Origin: Orobanche coerulescens
Lineage: Eukaryota > Streptophyta > Magnoliopsida > Lamiales > Orobanchaceae
Direction: 5' to 3'
Length of the DNA: 64,000 nucleotides
NCBI GenBank assembly: GCA_033398695.1
Contig: CM065814.1
Coordinates: 78,820,358-78,884,357 of the forward strand
The notes below the pieces were generated by a model, which saw only the letters and a list, made by a program, of their open reading frames with translations, was not told the origin of the DNA and ran no database searches. Position 1 is the first letter of the stretch. Each line of letters begins with the position of its first letter. This document shows positions 1-9,780 of the stretch, piece by piece. The translations under genes and the position numbers were made by a program.

Positions 1-35
1 ATTTATTTTTCCTTTCAGGATCTTTCATGTAGTGC

Positions 36-1802
36 ATGAGAAAACTCGATAACGAAGGCCTACTACCTTTGGACACCGAGCCCGAGCGCACTCTGGGAAG
101 GAACAAGAAGGAGAAACGAGAGTTACAGACGACGGTGATCATGGCCGAGAATATTGAGATTCAAGGAGGAGATAACCATGTGCAGCAAGTGCAACCGCCA
201 CTAGCTCTTAGAGACTATGCCATGCCGCAGATCAATGCTATTTTTTCGTGAATTCGGCGTCCCACTATCCAGGCGAACAATTTCGAGATCAAGCCTGCGA
301 TTATTCAGATGGTGCAGGCAAGCCAATTCTGTGGATTGCCGAATGACGACCCTAACGCTCATATTGCTTCTTTCCTTGAAATTTGTGACACGTTCAAGAA
401 TAATGGTGTCACCGACGATGCTATCCGATTACCGTTTTTCCCATTCTCTTTGAGGGATAAAGCGAAATTTTGGCTGAATTCTTTACCGCCGGGGTCGATC
501 ACAACATGGGCAGAGTTAGCGCAAGCCTTCCTTGCCAAATTCTTCCCACCTTCTAAGACGGCGAGATTGAGAAACGAGATCACCACTTTTGGACAGTATG
601 ATATGGAATCGCTCCACGAGGCATGGGAGCGATATAAAGATTTGTTACGGAGATGCCCACACCACGGCCTTCCAGACTGGCTTCAAATTCAGACGTTCTA
701 CAATGGTTTAAGTGCTTCTACACGCACTCTCGTAGATGCAGCCGCCGGTGGAGCTTTGATGGGAAAGACTATGGCCGAGGCACACTCATTGTTGGAAGCC
801 ATGGCCGAAAATGCATATCAATGGCCATCTGAAAGATTGACGCCGAAGCGAGTTATGGAAGTTTCTAGCAATGATCCGATTTCCACATTGTCAGCTCAAG
901 TCGCCGCCTTAACCCAACAGCTTCAAGCATTTTCTCATGCTCCTTCCCCCGTTACCATTGAGACATGCAATTGGTGTAACGGATCCCACCCGAGCGCGGA
1001 GTGTCAAGTCGGGAACCCATTCGAGCAACATCCGATGGAGCAAGCTCAATTCGTGGGAAATGGAAATCGACAAAATAATTCGTACTCCAACACGTATAAT
1101 CCTGGGTGGCGTAATCATCCCAACTTTTCGTGGAGAAACAGACAGAACTCAAACCAGCCCCCATTCGCTCAGAACCAACAGCAGCCCCCTCCCGCTCCAA
1201 AAGTTTCTCTCGAAGAAGCACTTGCGAAATTGGCAGCGAATACGAGTCAATTCATGACCCGTACTGAAGCGACATTGCAGAATCATTCCGCTTCCATTCG
1301 AAACTTGGAAGTTCAGCTGGGCCAAATTGCTAATGTGTTGACAGCCCGCCCGGAGGGAGCACTGCCAAGTACAACAGAGACAAATCCTAGAGAGAGTCTA
1401 AACGCAATCAGCTTGAGAAGCGGGAAGGAGGTGTGTGACCAGCCCGAGAAAAGTGAAAAGAGGTGTGAAATTGTGGAAAAGGAAAATTTAGCGTCAGAGG
1501 AGTCACAAGATTGGAGACCTTCGATAACGTTGCCGGATAACCCGAGGACATGTGTGCCCCCCGTCCCGTTTCCGCAGAGATTACAGCAGAAAAAGGCGGA
1601 CAAACAATTCTCTAAGTTCCTTGACGTGTTCAAAAAGCTGCACATTAACATTCCATTTGCCGACGCGTTGGAACAAATGCCGAGCTACGTTAAATTCATG
1701 AAAGAGATATTGTCGAATAAAAGAAGACTCGAGGAGTTTGAGACTGTCACTTTGACAGGGAATGCAGCGCAATTCTTCAAAAGAAGCTCCCACCAAAATT
1801 GA
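36..1802 (+). pseudogene. gag: E1 gag polyprotein, interrupted
   Basis: This is the capsid/nucleocapsid precursor of the retroelement. The frame starts at the ATG at 36, like the intact copy at 32145. A TGA at 249-251 replaces the glycine codon seen in the intact copy; the frame then stays open from 309 to 1802. The retrotransposon gag domain spans about 400-760 (motifs [29 protein letters not shown]). A zinc knuckle of the form CX2CX3HX4C lies near 964-1005, the spacing usual in Athila-like gag. A Gln/Pro-rich stretch and a helical segment ([14 protein letters not shown]) follow. Near 1755 a frameshift relative to the intact copy ends the frame early and separates gag from the protease. Confidence 0.85.
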
Positions 1803-1834
1803 AAGATCCGGGAAGTTTCAACATACCATGAACC

Positions 1835-2524
1835 ATGAGGAATCTTTCTTTTAATAAGGCATTGTGCGATCTCAGTGCTAGTATTAACCTCATGCCTCTA
1901 TCGATTTTTAAGAAGCTGGGAATTGGGGAAGCAAAGCCGACGACGGTCTCCTTGCAGTTAGCGGATCGATCTATTAAATATCCAAGGGGAGTGATTGAGG
2001 ATGTATTAGTGAAAGTGGATAAATTTATCTTTCCAGCGGATTTTATTGTTCTCGACATGGAGGAAGATGAAGATATCCCGATTATCTTGGGACGACCATT
2101 TTTGGCGACCGGCAGAACCCTTATTGACGTGGAAAAAGGAGAATTAACTCTGCGGGTTCAAGAGGAGCATGTCACGTTCCAAGTGTACAAATATTTTCCA
2201 TGTCCCAGAAGTGTTGATAAAAGGTCACAAATTGAAAGTGTAGATGCCGTTGAAAAAGAAAAACACCGAAAACACCGTCGGTCGAAAAATTCAGATTCTG
2301 TGTCAGATGGTCCAATTTTTAAGGAAGATGTAGAACGAGTAGCATTTCTCGAGCACTCGGACAAATCTGCTGCAGTCTTGAGTGCGTCCATGAAGGAGGG
2401 GAATAAGCCGGAAGCCCAGCGGACATATCTAGTCATGAGAAAAACGGGTGTTTCGGGAAGTTGTTCTCGTCAAAACCTTTCCGCAAACAACATTCGATGT
2501 CCGAACCGAAAGTCGAATCGTTAA
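1835..2524 (+). pseudogene. E1 retroviral-type aspartic protease and downstream tail
   Basis: This would process the gag precursor. The catalytic segment reads CDLSASINLMPLSI, where the second copy has the family's usual DLGAS; the glycine next to the catalytic Asp is replaced by Ser (GGT to AGT). The C-terminal flap and ILGRPFLATGRTLIDVE motif follow at about 2080-2135. The tail beyond 2150 (acidic, Lys-rich) matches a separate frame in the second copy, so it may be translated only as part of a longer product. It was once fused to gag, and a frameshift near 1755 now separates them. It is probably inactive. Confidence 0.8.
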
Positions 2525-2651
2525 CGACCGATGGTCATGATTTTAAAAACTATATTAACGGTTCGATAAACGGGGCGGAAACCAAATGGAGTTTGCGAAA
2601 AGCGAACTAATTTTTAAATAGGTCCGGCTAAAGACTATAAACTTAGCGCTT

Positions 2652-2669
2652 CTCGGGAGGCAACCCGAG
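2652..2669 (+). other. Conserved GGGAGGCAACCC hairpin after protease (E1)
   Basis: The sequence CTCGGGAGGCAACCCGAG can form a 6-bp stem. It lies just after the end of the gag-pro coding region and is identical at 34743-34760 in the second copy. A GGGAGGCAACCC core is, from memory, common downstream of coding regions in Athila/Tat-type elements. Its role is unknown; an RNA hairpin is one possibility. Confidence 0.5.
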
Positions 2670-2825
2670 TTCGTAGTTGTAGATTTTTGCGTTTCTATAT
2701 TTTTCATGCATTTTAAATTTTTATTTTTCATCATTTTGTGCTTCAATTTGCTTCTGCCTCTCGCTTTTAACGTGTTCTTCTCAAAATTTTGTGCAGGAAA
2801 GTCCCAGGAAAAAAAAATTATGCTT

Positions 2826-3047
2826 GAGCCGCGGCACAAGTATTGTGAGCCGCGGCACACACAAATCGAAAGGGAAAGCTAAACCCACTGTACCATGTGC
2901 CGCGGCACGGCATAAATGAGCCGCGGCACACTTGAACACTGAGCCGCGGCACACGAAAGCTGTGCCACGGCACACGACAAAACGAACGACCAGGTAAAAA
3001 GGGACTGTACTCTGTACCGCGGCTCACTTGAGCTTTGCCGCGGCACA
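2826..3047 (+). repeat. Internal palindrome array (GCCGCGGC units), E1
   Basis: Eight copies of G(A/T)GCCGCGGCAC start at about 2826, 2847, 2897, 2918, 2941, 2962, 3014 and 3035, giving spacings of 21, 50, 21, 23, 21, 52 and 21. The grouping is 2 + 4 + 2. The longer gaps contain the shared word ACTGTAC. Two copies carry a substitution. The array sits between protease and ORF2 and is followed after about 25 bp by a TATA-like CTTATAAC. The same layout recurs in the second copy. Confidence 0.9.
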
Positions 3048-3106
3048 CCATGCGGAATTTGAAAGGCCCAGGTAGCTTATAACACCCATTCGGCCGGCCA
3101 TACCAG

Positions 3107-3742
3107 GTACGCCTCTTTTCTTCTTTCTCTCCCTTGCGCGCACGAATCGACCGAACACTTTTCTCCTTCTCCTTCTTCTTGCGATTTTTTCTTGCACTTT
3201 TCACAAAACCAATCAAGGTAAGTTCCAATCTCTAATCTCTACTTATCTTATGAATTTAAATCTGAAGTTGTTTTATGCATTTAAGGAGTGAATATGTTTA
3301 TTTTCCTTCAAAAAGTCTATGATGGTTTAGTGAATGAAATGGTGGTTTTAATCAAATTTTCATGGTTAGTTTGGAATATGAATGAATTGAGTGCGTTGTT
3401 TTGATGATGAATGAATTGTGTTTCTGTTCTAGGGGTTTGAATCGAGCTATAGCCATGTTTATTCTTCAAGTAAACTCTTGCCCATAAAGTGTTTGATGAA
3501 ATGTCTAAGTGAAAAATTTTCTTTGTTAAGGCAATATTTTGAATCATTGTGCAACGTATTCGTTCTGAAATTACAGCAAGCCCAACCCTTACGTCCAGTT
3601 TAAACGTTTAAGTCCAATTTCATTTTTTCTCACGGATGTGCTATCTTGTTAAATTCTTGATTTACGGCTAGATATCTTTAGCCGAGTGATGATTATTGTT
3701 GTTATTGTTTGCGTAAATAAACCCTGGTGTTGTATTTTTCAG
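3107..3742 (+). other. Intron-like block upstream of ORF2, absent from D
   Basis: E1 reads CCAG/GTACGCC at 3103-3113 and TATTTTTCAG/GACTG at 3733-3747. The second copy reads CCAG/GACTG at 35191-35199, so exactly a GT...AG segment is missing there. The block becomes T-rich after 3200 and ends in a pyrimidine tract. A stronger donor, CAAG/GTAAGT, also occurs at 3218. Before it lies a CT-rich stretch (3115-3200) like a plant 5' leader. This fits a 5'-UTR intron for ORF2; an E1-specific insertion or D-specific deletion is the alternative. Confidence 0.6.
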
Positions 3743-3750
3743 GACTGACT

Positions 3751-5093
3751 ATGGCTAGGACGAAGAAGCTGAGCAAGAGAGCCAGACTCGGCCATCCCCA
3801 CTCGAGGAAACCTCTCGCACTGCTACTGAGTCCGAGGGGCACCCGCTTTTCGACCACAAATCCACAAAATCTTCAATGAGAAGATTCGGCCGCGACCTCT
3901 TATTCCGGAGAGGGATTTACTCCAGCCCCTCGTGACGGGAACCGCTTGCTATGATAGATGAGATGGGGTGGGCCCGATTCGCCGCACCGCCCGAGCCAGC
4001 AGTGATATCGATTGTGCAGGAGTTCTACGCCACGCACATCAAGCACATTCGGGCAGGCCATACGTTGCCATCGTTAGACTCTCAGACTCAGGTCGATGTC
4101 CGAGGTGTTACAGTTGATTTTTCCACTGCTGCTATTCGGAGGTTGTTTGGGCTTCCGGTGGTAGATGAGTCGGCTTATGACCGAGTGATGACTAGCCTCA
4201 TGAAGGAGGCCCTGCTCGAGACTATTGCACATCCCGACTCCGACTGGGAGCAGCGCGCACAGGGTTCGTCCACTTTCCACTTCAAGAGCTCGCGCCTCAG
4301 CCGGATCGGGCGTGCCTAGCTATATTTTATTTGCGCCCGTATAGACCCCACATCTCAGATTCGCACTGTCTTTCTCTCCCGCGCCCGGACACTATATGCT
4401 ATCACCTCCGGGTTGCGTTTCGATGTGGCCCCTCTTTTGGTCCGATCTATATTTCAGTGCATTCAGGGAGGGGCCAAGACGGGGTTGAAACACCCCTCGC
4501 TTATTTGCCCTCTGTGCCGGCAGTCGGGGTTGACGTGGTCGGACGACGAGCCGATGCTTGCTCCCCAGGCCCCGATCGACCACCGCATCATCTCACATTT
4601 TGACCAGTGGGGAGGAGCGCCGGCGCACGCTCGGGGGAGAGGATTTCTTCTGGATGAGGCCCACGAGGGGTCCCCCGAGCCTCTTTTGCTGACGCATGGA
4701 GATGCTGGCCCGCCGCCCGACAGAGAGAGGTTGCAGGAGATGTTTGACGGGCTGAGGGAGGATCTGAGGAGAGAGAGAGAGGAGCTGAGAGAGGAGACGA
4801 GGAGAGAGAGAGATGAGATGAGGAGAGAGAGGGAGAGTATGATGGCTGCCATGCGAGAGGAGCAGCGGACGGAGCGAGAGAGCGTTGTTGCTGCCGTCAG
4901 AGCTGAGATGCGAGAGCAGGCCCGCCGGGCCAACCGACAAGAGGCGAGGCGTCTGGCAGTGAGGGACGCCTACCATCAGGAGCACCTTGCCGCATGGACG
5001 GCCCATATCATGCATCCCGACGGGCCATTTATTGCACCCGCCCGGCCAACCACACCACCCTCCTCACCGGATGATGCCGGCACCAGCTCGTGA
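3751..5093 (+). pseudogene. E1 ORF2: accessory 'putative plant transposon protein' with coiled coil
   Basis: The function is unknown. The start ATG at 3751 matches the second copy (35203). The open parts are 3951-4319 and 4413-5093, and several frame changes separate them. The first part has motifs like VDVRGVTVDFSTAAIRRLFG, resembling the plant transposon-protein domain (Transposase_32-like, from memory) found as an extra ORF in Tat-lineage elements. The second part has HPSLICPLC...GLTW and then a strongly charged helix from about 4750 to 4920 (repeats of RERE, RRERDEMRRERE), likely a coiled coil. It ends in a Pro-rich tail (TTPPSSPDD). It lacks any RT or integrase motif. Small indels relative to D suggest decay in both copies. 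Confidence 0.65.
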
Positions 5094-5170
5094 GAGGACT
5101 GGAGGGGAGTACTTGACCTTTTTACTTTTATTGCATATCATATTTTGTCCATTGAGGTCAATGTACGTCC

Positions 5171-5188
5171 TAAGTTTGGGGGGGGGGG
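5171..5188 (+). other. Second polypurine-like tract after ORF2 (E1)
   Basis: TAAGTTT followed by 11 G lies 80 bases after the ORF2 stop. It repeats the core of the true 3' polypurine tract (AAGTTTGGGGG at 6361-6371). The second copy has the same tract with 16 G at 36588-36603. It could be an internal plus-strand primer site. Confidence 0.45.
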
Positions 5189-6360
5189 TTTACTTTCAGT
5201 TGCTACATTCATTGCTGTACTGATTTTGTTGCACTTTTCATTACTTTGCGTTATTTTTTTTTTCCGATAGCCTTACTTGTCTTAATTTTTCTCTATTCGT
5301 GAATTTTTCGTGCTTCTATTTGTGTAATACTGATGTTACGAAACTGTTTTTCTCTCTGAAGAAACGGTCGAGTTTTAGTCGAGTTGTAGTCAGTGATTTC
5401 TGTTTCTGCTTAATATCCATTTAGGTCCGAAATTTTTCTCGTGATTGTAGAGGTCTTGGCGGATAAGATAGGATACATACTTGTTTTAAAATCACCGTCG
5501 ATATGTTTGGTTACATTTTTCGGTTAGTTAGTCGTCCAGTTACATTAGTCGTGTTGGCACTTAGAGTGAGTTTAGAGTCGGTCAGTTTTTCCCAAAAGTT
5601 GAGATAATTTTGTTCTATGATGGGAAGTCTAGTAACCGGGGGTCTTCACGTGACCCGTTGTTTACTCTTGCGTAAAACGACGACCCTGATTTGACTAGTG
5701 ATTTAGAAATTTCACATGTGCCGATGATAGGGAGCCTTGTAACCGGGGGTATTCACGTGACCCGTTGTTTACTCTCGCGTAAAACGGCGACCTTGATTCG
5801 GACATGCGGGAATTATATATTCGAGTTGTTTCTCCGCTGTAGAAGTGAACTTAGTAACTAGAACCATCCATGTGCCCCATGAGTGTCTTTTACGTCAAAC
5901 GGTTTCCCAATACATGAGAATGGAAGTTCCACCCTAGGATTATCCCGATGAAACATCCCGAGATCCGAACCTAGTGGTCAACTCGAATCAATTTCTTGAG
6001 CATATATATAAGGGAATACTGTCCGAAGATTATTTTTATGAAACTCGTGAAAATTTTGCCATTAGACTGTGGAACGGGGCGAACTAGCTTGTTTATTTTA
6101 ACCTTTCATATTGGCGGTCGTTTTGATTCACGTTTTGTTAATCTTTGAGCAGGATTTTCTTCATGAACGAGTAATTAGGACTGCACTTGGTTACTTTGTA
6201 GAATCAGTGTTCTGAGTGTAGCTCGCTATTACGACACTCGTATTATTCAGAGAAAATTTCAGGATAGTATTGATTAGGTAGAGCACGATGAGTTGCACGA
6301 TTATTCACGACATTCTTTTATTGAAATTAATTCTTTTTGCTTGAGGACAAGCAAAGGCTT
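5189..6360 (+). other. E1 long noncoding 3' region
   Basis: I see no coding potential. It contains three tandem units of 107-115 bp (separate entry) and unique sequence, and leads into the polypurine tract. Long, repeat-containing 3' untranslated regions are known in Tat-lineage elements. The order is the same at 36604-37770 in the second copy. Confidence 0.7.
5618..5910 (+). repeat. Three tandem units in the E1 3' region
   Basis: The words GTAACCGGGGG...CACGTGACCCG...GCGTAAAACG occur with AACC at 5634 and 5741 (period 107). A degenerate third copy (GTAACTAGAACC...TTTTACGTCAAACGG) is 115 bp later. The same three units occur at 37025-37320 in the second copy, so they predate the two insertions. 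Confidence 0.8.
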
Positions 6361-6375
6361 AAGTTTGGGGGTATT
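6361..6375 (+). other. 3' polypurine tract of E1
   Basis: AAGTTTGGGGGTATT lies immediately before the TGTTAGGCG start of the LTR. It is the expected plus-strand priming site and is identical in D. Confidence 0.8.
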
Positions 6376-6540
6376 TGTTAGGCGTATTTTTATCCGTTTA
6401 TTTATCATTATTTTGTATCATTTTGGAGTGGGAAATTGTTTAAATGAGCCTTTAATGCCTTAATTTTGTATGTTTGATAGGAGATTGGAGTCCGGAAGCT
6501 AAAACGAGGCGAAACAGGCGAAAACGGCAAATTTTGGCCG

Positions 6541-6715
6541 TGAGCCGCGGCACGAGGAAGCAGGGCCGCGGCACAGGAAGACAACAAGCGAGCACGGAGT
6601 AATCAGACTGTGGCCGCGGCACACCTGTGGGCCGCGCACGATGAAATTTATGGCGCCTGTGCATCCAGCAAAGCGGTGTGCAGCGCACAGAATTTAGTGC
6701 GCCGCGGCACACTAG
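6541..6715 (+). repeat. Palindrome array in E1 LTR, upstream of TATA box
   Basis: Copies of the GCCGCGGCAC core are at about 6542, 6563, 6611, 6629 (shortened) and 6700, with degenerate forms (GTGCAGCGCAC) between. The array ends about 95 bp before the TATA box at 6807. It is the same motif as the internal array at 2826-3047, and the word GACTGTG precedes one group. Confidence 0.8.
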
Positions 6716-6805
6716 GCGGTTTCTGTGCCCTCCGCACGGATTTGGGCCGTTTCGAAGCCAGTTCTCGACCTACTCACACGGACGCGATTTGGAGTATGTG
6801 CAAAG

Positions 6806-6814
6806 CTATAAATA
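6806..6814 (+). promoter_or_regulatory. TATA box of E1 LTR
   Basis: CTATAAATA stands in the LTR downstream of the palindrome array and is conserved at 31120 and 38213 in D. It fits the LTR RNA polymerase II promoter. Confidence 0.65.
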
Positions 6815-7695
6815 AGGGTTTAAGACCCTAATTAATTATTGGGGGAATCTTTTGATGTTGGGAATTAAAGAAGCTTGGAGACGGCAGAAGAGGAGGGAAG
6901 CAGAAGACTTCAAGAGCAGAGGGCGGAAGCCGAAGAATGGAGGAATCCGAGCTTCATCTGCGTTTGATTTTAATGCTTTCATTCATTAATTCTGTATTTT
7001 CCTTTATTAGTATGTCAGGCTAAAACCCTAATATAGGATTTTGATGAAACCTACGTTTTGATGGATTTGCTTGAGATTATCTAATTAATTACCTTTTTGT
7101 TGAGTTTTCCCAATCGTGTTTAATGCTTGCGATTATCTGGCCAATAGATGTATTGATTTAATCATTCAATTCGAATCGGGAGAGGAGAATTGGTGAGGAA
7201 CTATTGGTGAGGACCGTTTTATTCTGTGAGATAGGAATATACTCATAGGAACTACGTGGCCTTTTGGAGATTTTATGCTTTCTGCCTAATGACGAATTAA
7301 TTCACCTAGGGATAGAATGTGGTATTCGCCTTTAGAAAAATCTAGTGACCTCGGGAGAGGCGGTAGAATATATTATCAATCTCCGCCTTCAATAAATTGG
7401 GAAAATTATTACTTCAGATAATCGAGAGTAAATTCGGATAAACCGAGGTGGATTCAGAATCTTAGACTTATTCATCATTTGATTTCCTTTTCTTCAAAAC
7501 TATCATTTTCTATTGTTTAGTCTTTTAATAATTCTTTTAGTAGTTAATTGCAAAAACCAAATTCGATTGTTCAAATAAAACCGGAATACATAAAAATCGG
7601 TAGTTAGTGATTCAGTCCTCGTGGGAACGATACTCCCTCATCACTTTATTACTTGTAAACGATAACGTGCACTTGCGTGTAAGAAATATTGCAAC

Positions 7696-8837
7696 ATTAC
7701 GCCCTTTGGGACACCCTCCGTGAGATTGCTTTGGAAGTAGAGGGGTTGCCGTGGCTAGTCAGCGGTGACTTCAACATCTTCTTGCACTTACATGAGCGCG
7801 AGGGTAGTACCACAGACTGTTCTCCAGAGATTCTAGACTTCGCACAGGCTATTGCTGACTGTGAGTTGATTGATGCGGGCTGCGAGGGCGATATTTTCAC
7901 TTGGTAGCGCAATGGTTTGAGGGAAAGGCTAGATCGTGCTTTATTTAATGAAGCATGGTCGAACGTGTTTGCGGTTTCTACCGTCACTCACATGCCTAGA
8001 CTTCGGTCGGACCATGCGCCCCTTCTTATCCAGTGTCGCTTCTCCACGACTCGTCACAAGTCGTCATTCCCTTTTCAGAGTATGTGGATCCGGCATCATA
8101 CATTCCTGGACACTGTTAGGGAGGTCTGGCTTACCCCGACTGGATTATCTGGCATGTGTAACCTACAGGCCAAACTCCTTAGGGTTAAGCGCAGGCTGAA
8201 ACAGTGGAACTGGTCTGTTTTTGGAAACCTTCATATGAAGTTGGATGAGGCCTTGAGGGCTGCTGACGAGGCCGAGCGACGATATGATTCGGACCCTACT
8301 CCGGAGAATAGAATCGCTATGCACCATTTTCGTGCTGAGTACCATCTTCGTCTTTCTATGGAGGAAGATTTCTGGAAATAGAAAGCCGAAGTTCGCTGGG
8401 TTACTGAGGGCGAGCGCAACACCCGGTTCTTTCAGGGTTTTACGAAGCAGAAGCGTTGTCAGTCGCATATTCACAGCATTGAGGATGGTGGTACGATGAT
8501 CGCTGTAGAGTCGGACATCCGATCATCCGCTGTGAATTTCTTTAGGACTCTGCTTACATCCGATGGTGATGTTCTCGTCCCCCCGGATGACACTTGTTTT
8601 CCTTCTATCCCCTGTTCTTTTGATTCTGATGGTTTGTGTGTCCCACCCTCTCCCCAGGAGATTCGTGCTGCGGTATTTGATATCGATCCTCACAGCGCTT
8701 CTGGGCCTGACGGGTTCTCGTCTTTGTTTTTTCAGCATTGTTGGGAGATTGTCTCTTCCGACGTAGAGGGGGCTGTGCTCGAGTTTTTTGAGGGTCATCC
8801 TATGCCTCCGGCTTCACGGCGACTACGGTCGTCTTGA
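7696..8837 (+). pseudogene. LINE endonuclease C-terminus and linker
   Basis: This is the apurinic-type endonuclease that nicks target DNA. The visible part includes the SGDFN motif near 7762 and the SDHAPL motif near 8008, both typical active-site segments of the exonuclease/endonuclease/phosphatase fold. In-frame stops occur at 7905-7907 (after DIFTW) and 8379-8381 (after EEDFWK). The linker to the RT follows (EGERNTRFF, SGPDGF). The N-terminal half is not in the window. A frameshift near 8820 leads into the RT frame. Confidence 0.8.
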
Positions 8838-9780
8838 TCCTGAAGAAGCCTGTTTCGAGCGGTTGGTCAGATTATCGGCCTATTAGTCTGTATAATGTGA
8901 CCAATAAGATTATCTCGAAAATCCTTAACACTCGGCTTGCTCCTCTCCTCCATCTAATTATCTCTCCGAACCAGAGTGGATTTGTTCACGGGCGGGTTAT
9001 TACTGATAATATCCTTCTGGCCCAAGAACTTATTCACGACCTCCACGTCGCGGACATTCATGGAGTCCCGAACCTTGCGCTGAAGCTTGATATGGCTAAG
9101 GCGTATGATAGGGTTCACTGGCAGTTTTTACGTGAGGTCCTGGTGAGAATGGGATTCCCGGCTAGATGGATTTTGTTCATCCGTCATTGCGTCGAGAGTT
9201 GCACGTTCTCCATTTTGGTGAACGGCAGTCCGGCCGGCTATTTTGCCTCTAGTCGGGGTTTGCGTCAGGGCGACCCTATCTCTCCGTCGCTCTTCGTGCT
9301 TGCCGCTGATTATTTATCGCGATGCTTGCACCGATTCATTCGAGACCATCCTTTGATGAGGTATAGGACGGCTGGACGGCCTTTCCCCGTCTCGCATCTA
9401 TCCTACGCCGATGACATCATTATATTCACACGGGTTGTGGATGATGGTCTCGTTGATCTTATGCGTCTCCTGGATCACTACTCTATGGCTTCGGGCCAAA
9501 TGGTTAGTATCCAGAAAAGCACTTTTATTCTTGCTACTAAGCATGCGCCTCGTTGGCATCAGAGAGTTCTCGATCTTACTGGTTTTCGCCAGGGCGATCT
9601 CCCCATCACCTATCTTGGTGTGCCCCTTTACAAAGGCTTTATGAGACGAGAGCTCTTTGCTGGGGTGAAGCAACGGATGTTGGATAGGATCTATGGTTGG
9701 TCCCATCGCCACCTTGCTTTTGGGGGACGCTTGGCTCTTATTAAGAGCACTCTCTGCACGATTCCTCTACACTCGCCTGT
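8834..9780 (+). pseudogene. LINE reverse transcriptase domain
   Basis: This domain would carry out target-primed reverse transcription. RT blocks are visible in order: DYRPISL (near 8872), NQSGFVHGR (8970), LDMAKAYDRV (9086), GLRQGDPISPSLF (9258), and the catalytic SYADDIIIF (9400). The thumb region GVPLYKG follows near 9620. The frame is intact for about 315 codons, then a one-base frameshift near 9775 moves the C-terminal part into another frame. The catalytic residues are preserved but the ORF is not. Confidence 0.88.

Larger units (their letters stand above)
1..7695 (+). mobile_element. E1: gag-pro-ORF2 LTR retrotransposon, 5' end outside the window
   Basis: The order is gag, protease, palindrome array, 636-bp intron-like block, ORF2, a long noncoding 3' region, polypurine tract and 3' LTR. 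The first bases match the stretch just before gag in the second copy (D, 30698-39099), so the 5' LTR and primer site lie to the left of base 1. Gag and protease resemble those of the Athila/Tat branch of Ty3/gypsy. No reverse transcriptase, RNase H or integrase is present, so the element is non-autonomous, similar in outline to published TR-GAG elements but with a protease and an extra ORF. It ends at a CAACA terminus inside a LINE endonuclease coding region. The reading frames are damaged. Confidence 0.85.
6376..7695 (+). repeat. 3' LTR of E1
   Basis: It begins TGTTAGGCGT, ends GCAACA, is 1320 bp long, and aligns along its length with both LTRs of D. It contains a palindrome array at 6541-6715, a TATA box (CTATAAATA) at 6806-6814, and a downstream leader. 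The five bases after it are TTACG, the expected right half of a target duplication whose left half lies outside the window. Confidence 0.9.

Noticed and set aside
2781..3228. Minus-strand frames rich in CRG and AAAH over the palindrome array (also 34836-35318)
   Set aside because: They are translations of repeated CCGCGG palindromes, open because the motif has no stop codons in several frames.
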